60,453 nt of DNA from a bacterium (GTDB lineage Bacteria; Verrucomicrobiota; Kiritimatiellia; RFP12; UBA1067): contig JANYBJ010000148.1 in NCBI GenBank assembly GCA_025360845.1, forward strand, positions 1-60,453. The letters run 5' to 3'. Position 1 is the first letter of the stretch, and every line of letters begins with the position of its first letter. The position numbers were made by a program, and so were the translations under genes. The notes beneath the pieces are model-generated. The model saw only the letters and a list, made by a program, of their open reading frames with translations, made no database searches and was not told where the DNA came from. This document shows positions 59,655-60,453 of the stretch, piece by piece.

Positions 59655-60019
59655 TTTCTTATACTCGACGCCCGGCAAGCCTTTGAAATGCTCGTCGTGT
59701 GTCCAGAGCGTCGCTTGTTCAGCCCATGCTGTTGCGAGAATGATACTGTCGGCCATTGGAAGGCGATACCGAATACTGATTAGAGCGGTTGCAGAGCGAC
59801 GGCTTCCGTCACTTCAACAATTCGCCCCTGTTTCATTTGGGCAACGGCCAGAAGCGCCTTTGCCTCATCTGCGACCAGGTTGACTTTCTTGAAAACCTCG
59901 TAAAGGCAGATGGCAGGAACAAGCAGCCTTTCTGTGTCCTCAATCTGTGGCGCGAAACAACCGGCACTCTTGCCGCCGAAAAAAAACTCGATCCAGCCCG
60001 AGGTGTCGACGACGTTCAT
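59655..60019 (-). pseudogene. VapC-type PIN toxin, frameshifted
   Basis: From the ATG at 60019, MNVVDTSGWIEFFF opens a PIN domain and LLVPAICLYEVFKKV gives the second acidic position, but the frame stops after EAVALQPL (59780). One base off, RYRLPMADSIILATAWA and LWTHDEHFKGLPGV resume with the third and fourth acidic positions. A one-base loss near 59790 explains both. No stop follows GVEYKK, and the second frame runs into oppD. The antitoxin upstream is intact, so the toxin was probably lost while the antitoxin remained. Confidence 0.75.
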
Positions 60020-60225
60020 ACGCGGTCCTCCCCGTCACGAACAAACCGGCTGTCGAATCCTTTAAGGAAGCCCCGCGTGCTGCTCATCTTGCGTACGGGG
60101 ACCAGCTCGATCCGGTCGTCAAAGCTAATCACCTGCAACTGTTGACCTGCGGTGATTCGGTTTCTTTCGCGAATTTCGCGAGGAATGACAACCTGAAACT
60201 TGGGCGACACCAATACCGTGCTCAT
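60016..60225 (-). CDS. Antitoxin, AbrB/MazE-like (VapB)
   Basis: 69 residues: VLVSPKFQVVIPREIRERNR is the SpoVT/AbrB DNA-binding strand-helix, and the tail MSSTRGFLKGFDSRFVRDGE is the toxin-wrapping part. AAGGAG precedes the ATG, and its stop overlaps the VapC start (ATGA). A TAGAAT -10-like box lies upstream (60239-60244, complement). Confidence 0.88.
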   Translation of the reverse strand: MSTVLVSPKFQVVIPREIRERNRITAGQQLQVISFDDRIELVPVRKMSSTRGFLKGFDSRFVRDGEDRV

Positions 60226-60245
60226 ATCGAGCTCCTTAAATTCTA

Positions 60246-60436
60246 TTGACAGGATGGCAGGATGAAACAGGATGAATAACGAGTTAGTCCTGAAAATCCT
60301 GTCAAACCTGTCAAAAACCGGTTTAAGGTGACTGTCATGTGTATAGCCATTTAAGGGACACTACACTAACCACCTGTGAGGAGTTAGGGAGAATTTAGGA
60401 GTTGAACAGCCTAACAGCCTAAACACCTGACAGCCT
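60246..60436. repeat. Repeat region at the window edge
   Basis: TTGACAGGAT (60246-60255) pairs with ATCCTGTCAA (60296-60305) within a run of ACAGGAT-type units. AACAGCCTAACAGCCTAAAC (60401-60420) continues with the heptamer repeat seen at 25459 and 27108. I see no gene in 60226-60453. Confidence 0.65.
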
Positions 60437-60453
60437 TCTCCCTCCCTCTGGCT

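Overview
The window is a GC-rich bacterial chromosome segment, 60,453 bp, that enters inside secY and leaves inside an array of short repeats. Gene content suggests a PVC-group bacterium, most likely Kiritimatiellota or a close verrucomicrobial relative: a eukaryotic-type hexokinase, GH95 and GH15 glycosidases, SGNH esterases, Gfo/Idh and xylose-isomerase-like sugar enzymes, PA14 proteins, and a hydrazine-synthase-alpha-like cytochrome. This placement is inferred from gene families; I saw no rRNA or tRNA.

Layout. 1-5.3 kb: end of secY with a strong terminator, a YprB-like exonuclease, a broken GH15 glucoamylase and a membrane-anchored double-PA14 protein. 5.6-10.3 kb: a tightly overlapped three-gene cassette headed by a TIGR04255 protein, facing a dead type ISP restriction-modification gene interrupted by an intact four-helix-bundle ORF. 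10.4-14.6 kb: cca, a 668-residue orphan and a PIN/ribbon-helix-helix toxin-antitoxin pair. 14.7-20 kb: GH95 fucosidase, a double SGNH protein and a PIN/Phd pair. 20-34 kb: ThyA-like protein, PQQ-propeller protein, hexokinase, C39-like protease, ribosomal protein S1, a REP-associated transposase (RAYT), secretin-like and GH97-like proteins, AAA ATPase, RluD and DUF1015. 35-39.7 kb: a sugar-catabolism cluster with a YhcG fragment inside it. 39.8-52.2 kb: a copper/silver and thiol-stress island with an Rrf2 regulator, cysteine-rich proteins and CusCBA efflux. 52.5-60.4 kb: HzsA-like cytochrome, surface-repeat protein, RidA, Maf, two Opp-type ATPases, a broken VapBC and repeats.

Most unusual locus. 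The four-helix-bundle ORF at 7.8-8.4 kb is bracketed by two arrays of four 9-nt units, arranged as inverted copies of each other. Removing the segment between two AAC codons would rejoin the interrupted methylase in frame. It looks like the intervening sequences of 23S rRNA, but sits in a protein-coding gene.

A second theme is repeats. At least four hairpin repeat families are scattered through the window. One flanks the RAYT on both sides and recurs at 14.6 and 55.9 kb. Others supply C-terminal tails or stop codons to oppD, oppF and rluD, and one inverted pair lies inside an open reading frame.

The metal island reads as a unit. Two minus-strand promoters for thiol-rich proteins share the same -35 box, spacer length and downstream motif, and lie on either side of the Rrf2 gene. 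The efflux genes form a single plus-strand operon. Gene functions are inferred from sequence motifs alone.
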